This document shows, piece by piece, positions 29,435-38,630 of a stretch of DNA of 64,000 nucleotides. Source of the DNA: Myxococcales bacterium (GTDB lineage: Bacteria > Myxococcota_A > Polyangia > Polyangiales > JADJMO01). Location of the stretch: NCBI GenBank assembly GCA_016709545.1, contig JADJMO010000018.1, positions 124,001 through 188,000 on the forward strand, given 5' to 3'. The notes beneath the pieces were generated by a model. It worked only from the letters and a program-made list of their open reading frames with translations. It did not search any database and was not told where the DNA came from. Position 1 is the first letter of the stretch. Every line of letters starts with the position of its first letter. The position numbers were made by a program, and so were the translations under genes.

Positions 29435-29440
29435 AGTCTA
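29435..29440 (-). promoter_or_regulatory. -10-like hexamer of the halogenase gene
   Basis: TAGACT on the minus strand, 7 nt before the ATG at 29427. Confidence 0.4.
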
Positions 29441-29508
29441 CTCCCACACGGACGAGGTCGCGGCGGCCGCCCTTGACCCACTCGGCCCCGGTCCCTACCG
29501 CACCGCGC

Positions 29509-29955
29509 GTGACCGCCTTCTCCGCGCTCCGCGCGATCCACCTCCTCTCGATGGCGCTGTGGTTCTCGATCGGCTTCTTCTGGCCGGGAGACGTGCGGCG
29601 CACGCTCGCGCGGGGGGTGCCGCACGTGGAGGCCCTCGCCGAGCGCGTGGAGCGGGTGCTCAAGACCTCGCTGATCGCCGCGTTCCTGACCCTCGGCAGC
29701 GGCGTCGGCATGATCTTCCAGCTGGGCGGCATGAAGGCCTTGCCCACGCGCATGCACGCGGGCATCGGGCTCGCGCTCCTGCTGCTGGGCATCGAGATCC
29801 TCCTCGTCGACCCCGCGGCGAGCAAGCTGTTCCGGGCGATCGCCGACGGCAAGCTCGACGACGCGCGCGCCGCGGCCAAGAAGCTGCCGCCGCTCACCGG
29901 CGTGACCCACCTGCTCAAGCTCGCGGTGTTCGCGACGATGATCGTGCGGATCTGA
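29509..29955 (+). CDS. four-helix inner-membrane protein (CopD/DUF2269-like)
   Basis: A 148-residue membrane protein with about four hydrophobic helices (near 5-22, 50-70, 82-100 and 130-148) and conserved-looking His residues in RAIHLLSM, MHAGIG and VTHLLKL. The spacing of His and the helix count resemble small CopD or DUF2269 haem/copper membrane proteins; this is a weak match. GTG start with TACCGC 7 nt upstream. It is divergent from the halogenase gene, 81 bp apart. Confidence 0.65.
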   Translation: MTAFSALRAIHLLSMALWFSIGFFWPGDVRRTLARGVPHVEALAERVERVLKTSLIAAFLTLGSGVGMIFQLGGMKALPTRMHAGIGLALLLLGIEILLVDPAASKLFRAIADGKLDDARAAAKKLPPLTGVTHLLKLAVFATMIVRI

Positions 29956-29982
29956 GCCGCTGGCCCGGGACCGGGAGCGCGC

Positions 29983-29988
29983 TACACT
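29983..29988 (+). promoter_or_regulatory. -10-like hexamer of the repeat lipoprotein gene
   Basis: TACACT, 8 nt before the ATG at 29997; leaderless-type spacing. Confidence 0.4.
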
Positions 29989-29996
29989 GCGTGCCC

Positions 29997-30752
29997 ATGA
30001 GGTCACTGGCCGTCTCTGCCGTCGCTGCGTTCGCTGCGCTGACCGTCGGGTGTTCGCCGGACGACCACCGCGGCAGCAAGCCCGGGTACAGCGAGCCGCC
30101 GCCGGCCTGCTCGGCCGCCACCTCCTGCGGCACGTGCACGCCCCTCTCGGGCTGCGGCTGGTGCCAGTACGAGGACGGCACGGGTTCGTGCACCACGAGC
30201 CCCACCCGGTGCAAGACGCACACGTTCCGCTGGAACTGGGACCCGGAGACGTGTCCGGTCTCCGACGGTGGCGTCGACACGGGGGATGCGGAGGCGAGCA
30301 CGGACGCGCCGAGCACCGACGCGGGCACCGATGCACCGAGCACCGATGCACCGAGCACGGACGCGCCGAGCACCGACGCGGGCACCGATGCACCGAGCAC
30401 CGATGCACCGAGCACCGATGCACCGGCGGAAGCGGGCGACGCGGACGAGGTGTCCACCGACGCGACCGAAGAGGCCGCGACCGACGCCGCCACCGACGGC
30501 ACCGCGGCGGACAGCGCGCCCGTGGCCGACAGCGCACCCGCGACCGATACGAGCGTCGCGACCGACACCGGTCCGAAGTGCGGCGTCGACACGGTGCCGA
30601 GCGGTTGCGCCGTCAGCACCGGTGGCACGCTGTGCAAGGGCACGGAGTACACCCTCGGGTGCCTCGGCGCGGCGGTGCCGGCCACCTCGGCCGCCTGCAC
30701 CAAGGCCTACGCCAAGAGCGGCGAGACCTACTACTGCTGTCCCTGTCGCTAG
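29997..30752 (+). CDS. lipoprotein with PSI-like Cys knot and APSTD repeats
   Basis: A 251-residue lipoprotein (lipobox LTVGC). After the signal comes a Cys-rich module CSAATSCGTCTPLSGCGWC with the spacing of PSI (plexin-semaphorin-integrin) domains. A disordered linker of APSTD and AGTD repeats follows (about residues 100-145), then an Asp/Ala/Thr-rich stretch and a C-terminal Cys-rich module ending YYCCPCR. Surface display of the C-terminal module on a long flexible stalk is a reasonable inference. The stop codon shares a CTAG with the convergent MATE gene. Confidence 0.75.
   Translation: MRSLAVSAVAAFAALTVGCSPDDHRGSKPGYSEPPPACSAATSCGTCTPLSGCGWCQYEDGTGSCTTSPTRCKTHTFRWNWDPETCPVSDGGVDTGDAEASTDAPSTDAGTDAPSTDAPSTDAPSTDAGTDAPSTDAPSTDAPAEAGDADEVSTDATEEAATDAATDGTAADSAPVADSAPATDTSVATDTGPKCGVDTVPSGCAVSTGGTLCKGTEYTLGCLGAAVPATSAACTKAYAKSGETYYCCPCR
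30306..30419 (+). repeat. 57-bp tandem duplication coding APSTD/AGTD repeats
   Basis: Two 57-bp copies (30306-30362 and 30363-30419) differ at only two bases near the end. Each encodes APSTD-AGTD-APSTD-APSTD, itself built from 15-bp units, so there are two levels of duplication. Confidence 0.85.
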
Positions 30753-32080
30753 CGCGCCCAGATCTTCGAGCCCCAGAGCAGCGCGACGACGACCGTGCGG
30801 ACCACCCAGTCCGCGGTGCTCCCGAGCCACACGCCGGTGAGGCCGAGCGAGAGCCGCGTCGTCGCGTACCAGGTGGCCGCGAGCCGCACGCCGAACCCCG
30901 CGAACAGCGACGCGAAGAGCGAGAGCCTCGTCGCCCCGGCGCCGCGCAGCGACTGGCCGAGCACCACCGACAGGGCCATGAACGGCTGCGCGAACGCGCA
31001 GATCACCAGCGCGCCGGCGGCGGTCGCCTGCAGATCCGCGCGCGGCGTGACGAGCGCCGGCAGCCGGAAGCGCAGGACGTAGAAGGCGACGCCGAACGCG
31101 GAGAGCGTCACCACCGCCTGGCCCGCGGCCATCCACCCGACGCGCGCGGCGCTCGCTCGCCGCCCCGCGCCGAGCTCCTGGGCCACCAGCGCGCCGGCGG
31201 CGGTCGCGAAGCCCTCCACCGTCATGAACGAGATCGCCTCGACCGCGATGAGCACCTGGTTGGTCGCCATCGCGTCGTCGCCGAGGCGCGCGGTCATCCA
31301 GACGAACGCCATGTACGCCGCGTGGTAGACCACGCGCTCGAGGAAGGCGGGCCCGCTCGGCTCGAGGAGCGCGACGAGATCGGCGCGCGAGAACCCGAGG
31401 CGGAACGGGCGGAGCGTCGCGTATCGCCCCGCGCGGGAGAGGGCCGCGAGCGTGAGCACGGCCTCGAGCGCGAACGACCCCGCGGTGGAGAGCCCCGCGC
31501 CGCGCGCGCCGAGCTTCGGGATGAGGACGAAGTTCACCCCGATGTGCACGAGGTTCACGACCACGCCGACCTTCAGCGGCGTGACCGTGTCGCCCGAGGC
31601 CGAGAGCGCCGCGAACCCGACGGCGCCGACGCAGTAGAACGGCGCGGCATACAGGGCCGCCGCGAGGTAGTCGTGGGCACCGGCCAGCGCGGTCCCGGGC
31701 CCGCTGGGCGCGCCAGGGAACAGCCGTGGCAGGAGTGGCAGGATCGCGGTCGCCGCGATCACGGCCGTGATCACGCCGACGATCACCGCGAGCTGCACCG
31801 CGAGCGTCGTGTGGCGGCGCGCGGCGTCCCGGTCCCCGGCGCCGGTCGCGCGCCCGACGAGGCCGAGCACCCCGACCGCGTAGGCCGAGGCCAGCGACAC
31901 GAGGGTCCACTCGACGGTGCCGGCGACGTGCATCGCGCCGAGCGCCGTCGCCGAGTGGTGCCCGAGCATCACGCGATCGGCGTAGAGCACCCCCGTCTGC
32001 AGCAGCTGCGCGAGGATGGCCGGTCCCGCGAGCGCGAGGACGGCGCGCGCCGAGGTCGGGTCGCGAACGAGCTTTTCCAT
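30749..32080 (-). CDS. MATE-family multidrug/metabolite exporter
   Basis: A 443-residue integral membrane protein with twelve predicted helices, typical MATE length. Family features are LALAGPAILAQLLQTG near the start, the pseudo-twofold repeat of six plus six helices, and VVVNLVHIGVNFVLI and GAGATRL segments. It would exchange cations (H+ or Na+) for drugs or metabolites. Its nearest enzyme is the halogenase, so export of a halogenated product is possible but speculative. It ends on the same CTAG as the convergent lipoprotein gene. Confidence 0.9.
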   Translation of the reverse strand: MEKLVRDPTSARAVLALAGPAILAQLLQTGVLYADRVMLGHHSATALGAMHVAGTVEWTLVSLASAYAVGVLGLVGRATGAGDRDAARRHTTLAVQLAVIVGVITAVIAATAILPLLPRLFPGAPSGPGTALAGAHDYLAAALYAAPFYCVGAVGFAALSASGDTVTPLKVGVVVNLVHIGVNFVLIPKLGARGAGLSTAGSFALEAVLTLAALSRAGRYATLRPFRLGFSRADLVALLEPSGPAFLERVVYHAAYMAFVWMTARLGDDAMATNQVLIAVEAISFMTVEGFATAAGALVAQELGAGRRASAARVGWMAAGQAVVTLSAFGVAFYVLRFRLPALVTPRADLQATAAGALVICAFAQPFMALSVVLGQSLRGAGATRLSLFASLFAGFGVRLAATWYATTRLSLGLTGVWLGSTADWVVRTVVVALLWGSKIWAR

Positions 32081-32136
32081 GCAGCTGACGCGCGCCCACT
32101 AGCCGCGGCGCTCGCGGTTGGATATGGGCGTCCGCC

Positions 32137-33707
32137 ATGGAGCAGTTCGCGAGCTACGTCGCCGGTGGTTGGGTCGAAGGCACCGGCAAGAAGGCCACCC
32201 TGGTCAACGCGACCACCGAGGCCCCGATGGCCGAGGCCTCGAGCGAGGGGGTCGACTTCGGCGCCGCCTACGCGCACGCCCGCGACGTGGGCGGCCCCGC
32301 CCTCCGCGCCATGACCTTCAAGGAGCGCGGCGCCCGGCTGCGCGCGTTCTCCAAGCTGCTCCACGCCTCGCGCGACGAGCTCATGGGGCTCGGCATCGCC
32401 AACGCGGGCAACACCCGGTCCGACGCCAAGTTCGACGTCGACGGCGCGGCCATGACCCTAGCGGCCTACGCCGACGTGGCGGACGAGCTCGGCGAGACCC
32501 ACCTGCTCGTCGACGGCGAGCCGATCAACCTCGGCCGCTCGTCGAAGCTCACCGGGCAGCACGTGTGGCTGCCGCTGCAGGGCGTGGCCGTGCACGTCAA
32601 CGCCTTCAATTTTCCGGCGTGGGGGCTCGCCGAGAAGGCGGCCGTCGCGCTGCTCGCCGGCGTGCCGGTCATCTCGAAGCCCGCCACCAGCACCGCGCTG
32701 ATGGCCCACCGGATCATGCGGCTCGCGGTCGAGCAGGACATCCTGCCGCGCGGCGCGCTCGCGTTCGTCGCGGGGGCACGGGCGACCTCCTCTCGCGCCT
32801 CGGCGGCCAGGACGTGCTCGCGTTCACCGGCTCGGGCAGCACCGGCGCGTTGTTCCGCGGCCTCGCCAACGTCGGCAGCCAGTCGGTCCGGGTCAACGTC
32901 GAGGCCGACAGCCTCAACGCGGCGATCCTCGGCCCCGACGCGGAGCCCGGGAGCGAGACGTTCGACCTGTTCGTCAAGGACGTGGCCCGCGACGTCACCC
33001 AGAAGGCCGGGCAGAAGTGCACCGCCATCCGCCGGGTCTTCGTGCCCACCTCGCGGCTCGAAGCCGTGCGCGAGGCGCTCGTCGATCGCCTGACGTCGCC
33101 CAAGGTCGGCGACCCGTCGCGCGACGACGTGCAGGTCGGCCCGGTCGCGACCAAGAAGCAGCAGGAGGACGTGCTCGCGGGCATCCAGCGCTTCGCTGCC
33201 GCGGGCGCGAAGATCGTCGTCGGCGGTGGCCTGCCGGCCGAGCCGCTCGGCGTCGAGAAGGGCAGGGGGTTCTTCGTCGCGCCCACGCTGCTCGAGTGCG
33301 CGTCGCTGTCCGCGGTGCCGCTGGTGCACGAGCACGAGGTGTTCGGCCCCTGCACGACGCTGCTGCCCTACGACGACACCGCGTCGATGATCGCGGCCGT
33401 GCGCGCGGGGGGTGGCGGCCTCGTCTCGTCCGCCTACTCCGACGACAAGGCGTTCGTGCGCGAGCTGTTCCTCGGCGTCGCGTCGGCGCTCGGTCGCCTC
33501 GTGCTCGGCAACGAGAAGATCGCCGCGGGCGCGATCCCTCCCGGCACGGTCATGGCGTCGCTCGTCCACGGCGGACCGGGTCGCGCCGGCGGGGGCGAGG
33601 AACTCGGCGGGCTCCGCGGCCTCTCGCTCTACCTGCAGCGCACCGCACTCCAGGGCTACGGCCCGCTGGTCGCCTCCCTCGTGGCCGACGGCAAGAAGAT
33701 CGGCTGA
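32137..33707 (+). CDS. PaaZ-like aldehyde dehydrogenase without hydratase domain (frameshifted)
   Basis: Two frames join into about 524 residues closely resembling the aldehyde dehydrogenase half of PaaZ/PaaN: VAVHVNAFNFPAWG, the catalytic Cys in TQKAGQKCTAIRR, and the C-terminal HGGPGRAGGGEELGGLRG. The MaoC-like hydratase domain of PaaZ is absent. The frame breaks at about 32772-32777 in a G5 run; G6 would restore it. In phenylacetate catabolism PaaZ oxidises the ring-opened semialdehyde; no other paa gene is here, so the aldehyde substrate is open. MEQFASYVAGGWVEG marks the start. Confidence 0.85.
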
Positions 33708-33808
33708 CCCCTCGGCCCTCATCCGCTCGCCGCGCCCGCCGTCTCGTCATCGAACGCCCGAGACCAACGCTGGTCCGGTCCACGTAGTTGGGGAGGCTGC
33801 GGAGGCTG

Positions 33809-33919
33809 CCGTCTCGCCGCGAAGCGGCGCGCGGGGTGGGAGACGGTCAGCGACGTGACGAAGCCCGAAGGGCGCAGTCACGCCGCGGCGGTCGACCCCG
33901 AGGGGGCGCGAGCCCCCTC
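33809..33919 (+). ncRNA. candidate structured RNA: three successive hairpins
   Basis: Hairpin A (33809-33846) pairs CCGTCTC with GAGACGG around an inner GCCGC-GAA-GCGGC stem. Hairpin B (33854-33882) pairs CGTGAC with GTCACG around GCCC-GAA-GGGC with a symmetric GAA/GCA internal loop. Hairpin C (33900-33919) is an 8-bp GAGGGGGC stem with a GCGA (GNRA) loop. They lie downstream of the aldehyde dehydrogenase gene and before the next promoter. They may be a 3' UTR, a terminator cluster or a small RNA; no U-run follows. Confidence 0.3.
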
Positions 33920-33941
33920 CAGCAACCACTGTGAAGATTCG

Positions 33942-33971
33942 TTGACAATCGGCGGCGAAAATCCTTACTCT
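33942..33971 (+). promoter_or_regulatory. sigma70-like promoter of the HEAT lipoprotein gene
   Basis: Perfect -35 TTGACA (33942-33947), 18-bp spacer, TACTCT (33966-33971); leader of about 45 nt with GGAGGT before the ATG. Confidence 0.6.
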
Positions 33972-34022
33972 CCAGCCGCCGTTTCGCAAGCTGCCGTCGG
34001 TTTCGCGCAGTGGAGGTACAGT

Positions 34023-35981
34023 ATGCGTCGCCCGCTCCATCGGTCGTTTTCCGCCCTTCTCGTCTCGTCGTTCCTGCTCGTCGGGTCGGCTTCCCTCGTC
34101 GGATGCGAGGACCCGAAGTCCATCGAGTGGCAGGTCAAGCACCTGACCGACGCCAACCCGCTCGAGCGGCAGAAGGCGGTCGCGGGCATCGAGAACGCCT
34201 ACCGCAACGCCGACCAGAGCGGCGACGAGAAGAAGAAGAAGGAGTTTCGCGACACCGCCATCGAGGCGCTGGCGAAAGCCTACACGTCGGACGTGCTCAA
34301 GGACTCGTCCAAGGACCGCAAGCGGATCCTCGACATCCTCTCCCAGGCCAACGACAAGCGCGCCAAGCCCGCATTCGTCCACGCCATCAAGAACTACAAG
34401 CCGGGCGACAACGACGACGAGGCGAGGTCGGCGACCCGCGCGATCCTCAAGAACAAGGCCGACTACGCCGGCGACGAGGAACTCGGCAAGGCGCTCGTGA
34501 TCGGGCTCAAGGCCGTCAAGTTCCAGAACCGAGTCTCGGGCGAGCTCGGCGCCATGTTCGGTGATGGGCTCAGCTCCATCAAGCCCAAGGGCGTGGCCAT
34601 GGAGCTCATGGCGATCCTGACGACGCCGAACGACGGCCTCGACACGATCCCCAACAAGGAACTCACCGGCAAGCAGGCGATCGCCGCGCAGGTGCTCGGC
34701 GAGATCGGCGACAAGTCGATCGTCCCGCAGCTCATCGACCTCATGTTCGACCTCGGGTCGCGCATGGCCAAGCGCAAGGACCCGACCACCGGCGAAGACG
34801 TCGAGATGGGCTCCCCGCTGACCAGCGCCATCGCGCAGATCATCGGCGGCTCGCTCTCCAAGATCGGCGAGCCGGTCATCGACCCGCTGATGCCCTACGT
34901 GAAGGACGACGAGACGAACCCCAAGGTCAAGGAGACCAAGGAGAAGTTCAAGAAGTACATCTCCCCGGGCGGCAGCGGCTCGGCGAACTTCTACGTCATG
35001 ATGGCCACGACCGTCGTCGTGAACGTCGGCCTCCCCAAGGTCTCGCAAGAGGTCGCCGGGATCGTCAAGGACCCGAAGACCAAGGACTCGGATCGCAAGG
35101 CGCTCATCGGCCTCATGGTCTCGCTCCCGGCCGACCCGACCGTCATCGAGGCGCTCAAGCAGGGCTTCACCAACAGCAAGGAGAACAAGCTCAAGACCGA
35201 CATCGTCGCGTCTGCCTCCCGCATGATGGAGAAGGAGCTCGCGCCCTGGCTGATCGGCATCGGCGGCGACAAGAAGAACAGCGAAGACCTGCGCACCGCG
35301 GCCCTCGGCAGCGCGCTCTGGCTCTCGCCCAAGGCGGACCTCGCCGGCATCAAGAAGGGCTGGGAGGAGCTCAAGCTGCTCGACAAGCCCGATCCCCTCT
35401 GGCGCGCCATGGAGCCGACCGAGAAGGAGTGCGACCCGACCAAGCTCACCGGCAAGGACAAGGACAACTGCCAGGAGCACCCGGAGAAGAAGAAGCCGGA
35501 CGGCAAGTCGGCCCTCTACGTCATGTGGAACGACGTGACGCCGAAGTACTCCGAGGAGTTCACCATCGTCGACACGATGGTCGGCAAGTGCGACCAGGAC
35601 GCCAAGTGCTACTTCGGCGAGTTCCAGTCGGCCGTGAAAGAGGTCGACAAGCAGGGCTTCACCAAGGTCACCAAGGACGGCACGCGCGCGGGCATCCGCA
35701 TGCAGAAGGCCATCTGGATGCTCGCCATCTTCGGCGGCGAAGACGACATGGTCGAGCTCGTGAAGTTCATGCCGAGCATCAGCTCGCCGGCCGGTCGCTC
35801 GTTCGTGCAGATGTGCATCGACAAGAACCTGCACAACGGCAGCGTCAAGGTGGCCGACGCCATCCAGAAGCTCGTGAAGTCCGAGCGCGAGAAGGGCAGC
35901 GAGACGGCGAACCGCGAGGCCGCCCAGCTCGAGCCGATCGCGACCAAGCTCCGCGCGCGCGCCGCTGCTGGCAAGAAGTGA
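34023..35981 (+). CDS. HEAT-repeat lipoprotein
   Basis: A 652-residue lipoprotein (signal ending SLVGC). The mature protein is a series of helical pairs of HEAT/Armadillo type (for example RDTAIEALAKAY, KQAIAAQVLGEIGDKSIVPQL, TAALGSALWL), Lys/Asp-rich, likely an elongated solenoid scaffold in the periplasm or on the outer membrane. A Cys-containing insertion near 480-540 (KECDPTK, KDNCQEH, GKCDQDAKCYFGE) may be disulfide-bonded. Similar proteins are common in Polyangia; function unknown. It has its own promoter and a good ribosome-binding site. Confidence 0.85.
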   Translation: MRRPLHRSFSALLVSSFLLVGSASLVGCEDPKSIEWQVKHLTDANPLERQKAVAGIENAYRNADQSGDEKKKKEFRDTAIEALAKAYTSDVLKDSSKDRKRILDILSQANDKRAKPAFVHAIKNYKPGDNDDEARSATRAILKNKADYAGDEELGKALVIGLKAVKFQNRVSGELGAMFGDGLSSIKPKGVAMELMAILTTPNDGLDTIPNKELTGKQAIAAQVLGEIGDKSIVPQLIDLMFDLGSRMAKRKDPTTGEDVEMGSPLTSAIAQIIGGSLSKIGEPVIDPLMPYVKDDETNPKVKETKEKFKKYISPGGSGSANFYVMMATTVVVNVGLPKVSQEVAGIVKDPKTKDSDRKALIGLMVSLPADPTVIEALKQGFTNSKENKLKTDIVASASRMMEKELAPWLIGIGGDKKNSEDLRTAALGSALWLSPKADLAGIKKGWEELKLLDKPDPLWRAMEPTEKECDPTKLTGKDKDNCQEHPEKKKPDGKSALYVMWNDVTPKYSEEFTIVDTMVGKCDQDAKCYFGEFQSAVKEVDKQGFTKVTKDGTRAGIRMQKAIWMLAIFGGEDDMVELVKFMPSISSPAGRSFVQMCIDKNLHNGSVKVADAIQKLVKSEREKGSETANREAAQLEPIATKLRARAAAGKK

Positions 35982-35996
35982 TCAGAGCGAAGCGAA

Positions 35997-36031
35997 CGGC
36001 CGCTACCCACCATGGAGGCAGGGGGCGGCCG
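35997..36031 (+). terminator. GC hairpin after the HEAT lipoprotein gene
   Basis: CGGCCGC (35997-36003) pairs with GCGGCCG (36025-36031) around a 21-nt loop. The 3' arm shares GGCGGCCGCTCCAG with the hairpin at 39.0 kb. No U-run. Confidence 0.3.
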
Positions 36032-36055
36032 CTCCAGCCTACGTAAGGGGACCTG

Positions 36056-38038
36056 TTGATCCGTCTCGAGGTGGTCAGGGGTGAGGGCGCGGGGAAGTCG
36101 ATCGCGCGACCCGACGGCGGTGGAGAGCCGATCCGTCTCGGCCGAGGCGCGGGCAACGATCTCGTCCTCGAGACCTCGCACGTCTCGTCCGAGCACGCGC
36201 GGGTCGTCTGGACGGGCGAGCACTTCGTCCTCCAGGACCTGAAGAGCACGAACGGCACCGTCGTCCTGCGGCGCGGCGAGCGGGTGCGCCTCGACGACAC
36301 CAACGCCCGCCAGCTCAAGCTCGAGAGCGGGGACGTCCTCGAGCTCGGCGTGCCGGAGCAGGCCGCCGTCCTCGCCGTCGTGGTCGAGGAGGACCCGGAC
36401 GCCACGCAGGTGATGGCGGTGCGGTCGATCGACGACCTGCTCCCCGCGGTCGTCGAGATGGAGAAGCAGCCCTCGCTGCTGCGCTCCGTCTACGAGGCCA
36501 CCACGCGGATCGGTGGGGCGCTCGAGCTCGACGAGGTGCTGCGGCGCGCCGGCGAGGCGGTGCTCGGCCTCGTGGCCAAGGCCACCCACGTCACCTTCGC
36601 GCTCCGCGACGACGACGCCGCCGACGAGCCCGGCGCCGCGGCTTCGTACATTCCCGTCTACACGCGCGTGCGTGGCGAGACGAGCTCGGGGGCCATCCCG
36701 ATCACGCGCAGCATCTTCCGCAAGGTGGTGCAGGAGCGCGCCGCGGTGCTCGCGGCCGATGCGCCGAGCGAGGTGGGTTCGGCGTCGCTGCTCGGCGCGC
36801 AGATCCGCTCGACGCTCGGCATCCCGCTGTGGCGCGGCGAGGACATCCTCGGGATCCTGCAGGTCGACAACCGCTCGGTGGGGGCCGCGGCGAGCTCCGC
36901 CACGGCGATGGGCGCCACGCCCTTCACCTCGGCGCTCTTCACCTCGGCCGACCTCGACCTCCTCTCGGTGCTCGCGCAGCAGGTCTCGCTCGCGGTCGCC
37001 AACGCGCGGTTGATCCACCGCCTGCGCATCGCCGAGGAGCGGGCGCGCAAGGAGAACACCTACCTCAAGACCCGCGAGGAGCGCCGCGAGGGCCGCCGCG
37101 AGATCCTCGGGTCCTCGCGGCCGATGGCCGACCTCAAGGACAAGATCGAGAAGGTCGTCAACACCCGCGTGACCGTGCTGGTCGAGGGAGAGACGGGCGT
37201 CGGCAAGGAGCTCATCGCCTCGGCGGTGCACTACCGCAGCAACCGTCGCGACAAGCTGTTCGTCGCCCAGAACTGCGCTGCGTTGCCCGAGAACCTGCTC
37301 GAGAGCGAGCTGTTCGGTCACAAGAAGGGGGCTTTCACCGGCGCGACCGACGACAAGCGCGGCCTCTTCGAGCTGGCCGATGGCGGCACCCTGTTCCTCG
37401 ACGAGATTGGCGAGATGTCGCTGAACCTGCAGAGCAAGCTCCTGCGCGCGCTGCAGGAGGGCGAGATCCGCCCGCTCGGCGGCACCAAGGCGCTGCACGT
37501 CAACGTGCGCATCGTCACCGCGACCAACCGCGACCTCAAGAAGGAGGTCGCCGAGAAGCGCTTTCGCGAAGATCTGTACTACCGGCTCGCGGTGTTCCCC
37601 CTGCGCGTGCCGCCGCTCCGCGAGCGCCGGGAGGACATCCCGCTGCTCGCCGCGCACTTCCTCCAGAAGTACGCCTCGGAGATCGGCAAGCCCGCGGCCG
37701 GGTTCTCGCAGCAGGCGATGGAGCTGCTCCAGGCCTACGACTGGCCGGGCAACGTCCGCGAGCTCGAGAACGAGGTCCAGCGGCTCGTCATCCAGATCGA
37801 TCCCGGCGGGTTCGCGACCCCCGATCTCCTCTCCCCGCGCATCCGCCAGGTCGACGGCGTGGTCGACCGCGCGGCGCCCAAGAAGGGCACGCTCAAGGAG
37901 ATGATGGACCAGCTCGAGAAGTACATCCTCATCGAGGCGCTCCGCGAGCACGGCAACAACAAGACGGCCGCCGCGCGCACCCTCGGCATCACGCGCGAGG
38001 GCCTGCACAAGAAGCTCCGCGGGTTCGGGATCAGCTGA
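36056..38038 (+). CDS. FHA-GAF sigma54-dependent transcriptional activator
   Basis: A 660-residue enhancer-binding protein. FHA domain at about 1-95 (LGRGAGNDL, SSEHARV, LKSTNGT) reads phosphothreonine, GAF domain at about 150-325, AAA+ domain at about 355-585 with Walker A GETGVGKE, the sigma54-contact loop GAFTGA and Walker B GGTLFLDEIGE, and a Fis-type helix-turn-helix at the end (NKTAAARTLGITREGLHKKL). FHA-containing activators of this kind are linked to Ser/Thr kinase signalling in myxobacteria. TTG start with AAGGGGA upstream. The next gene begins 2 nt after its stop. Confidence 0.95.
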   Translation: MIRLEVVRGEGAGKSIARPDGGGEPIRLGRGAGNDLVLETSHVSSEHARVVWTGEHFVLQDLKSTNGTVVLRRGERVRLDDTNARQLKLESGDVLELGVPEQAAVLAVVVEEDPDATQVMAVRSIDDLLPAVVEMEKQPSLLRSVYEATTRIGGALELDEVLRRAGEAVLGLVAKATHVTFALRDDDAADEPGAAASYIPVYTRVRGETSSGAIPITRSIFRKVVQERAAVLAADAPSEVGSASLLGAQIRSTLGIPLWRGEDILGILQVDNRSVGAAASSATAMGATPFTSALFTSADLDLLSVLAQQVSLAVANARLIHRLRIAEERARKENTYLKTREERREGRREILGSSRPMADLKDKIEKVVNTRVTVLVEGETGVGKELIASAVHYRSNRRDKLFVAQNCAALPENLLESELFGHKKGAFTGATDDKRGLFELADGGTLFLDEIGEMSLNLQSKLLRALQEGEIRPLGGTKALHVNVRIVTATNRDLKKEVAEKRFREDLYYRLAVFPLRVPPLRERREDIPLLAAHFLQKYASEIGKPAAGFSQQAMELLQAYDWPGNVRELENEVQRLVIQIDPGGFATPDLLSPRIRQVDGVVDRAAPKKGTLKEMMDQLEKYILIEALREHGNNKTAAARTLGITREGLHKKLRGFGIS

Positions 38039-38040
38039 CC

Positions 38041-38589
38041 GTGCGCGGGTGGCTGGTCGCGGCGCTCGGTTGCTGCGGGTGCCTCGGCGGCTGCAAGAAG
38101 GAAGCGCCGCCGCCCCCGCCGCCCCCCGTCGTCGATGCCGGGCCCAAGCTCGCTCTCGAGCCTCCGTTCCCGCCGAGTGGGCCGATTCCGGCGCTCCACA
38201 CCTGCGACGGTGACGACAAGTCGCCCGAGCTCTCGTGGACGGGGGCGCCCACGGGCACCAGGACGTTCGCCCTGATCGTCGAGGACCCAGACGCTCCGGT
38301 CGGCATCTGGGTGCACTGGTTGCTCTGGGACGTCGAGGTGCCGACCAACGTCCTGCCGCTCGCGGCCAAGGGCGTCGGGGTCGAGGGCAAGAACGACTTC
38401 GGCAAGCTCGGTTGGGGCGGGCCGTGCCCGCCGAAGGGCCCTGCGCACCGCTACTTCTTCCGCCTCTACGCGCTCGACGTGGACAAGCTCCCGCTGAAGG
38501 AGGGCGCGACGCGCGTGGAGCTCGAGGCAGCGATGAAAGGGCACGTCCTCGCCAAGGGCGAGACGATGGGGACCTACGCGCGCAAGTGA
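38041..38589 (+). CDS. YbhB/YbcL (PEBP-like) lipoprotein
   Basis: A 182-residue lipoprotein: signal ending GCLGGC, a run of Pro, then a phosphatidylethanolamine-binding/Raf-kinase-inhibitor-like fold. Visible signatures are CDGDDKSPELSWTGAP, FALIVEDPDAPVGIWVHWLLW and GPAHRYFFRLYALD, forming the anion-binding pocket. Bacterial members have no settled function. The GTG starts 2 nt after the sigma54 activator stop, so they are cotranscribed. Confidence 0.9.
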   Translation: MRGWLVAALGCCGCLGGCKKEAPPPPPPPVVDAGPKLALEPPFPPSGPIPALHTCDGDDKSPELSWTGAPTGTRTFALIVEDPDAPVGIWVHWLLWDVEVPTNVLPLAAKGVGVEGKNDFGKLGWGGPCPPKGPAHRYFFRLYALDVDKLPLKEGATRVELEAAMKGHVLAKGETMGTYARK

Positions 38590-38630
38590 CGGCGCTCGGC
38601 GCCCTACGCCGGATCCGCTATGCGTCCACC

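Larger units (their letters stand above)
33708..34022. other. 315-nt intergenic region with three hairpins and a promoter
   Basis: No gene is seen. Hairpins lie at 33809-33846, 33854-33882 and 33900-33919, then a consensus-like promoter (33942-33971) drives the HEAT lipoprotein gene. Confidence 0.55.
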
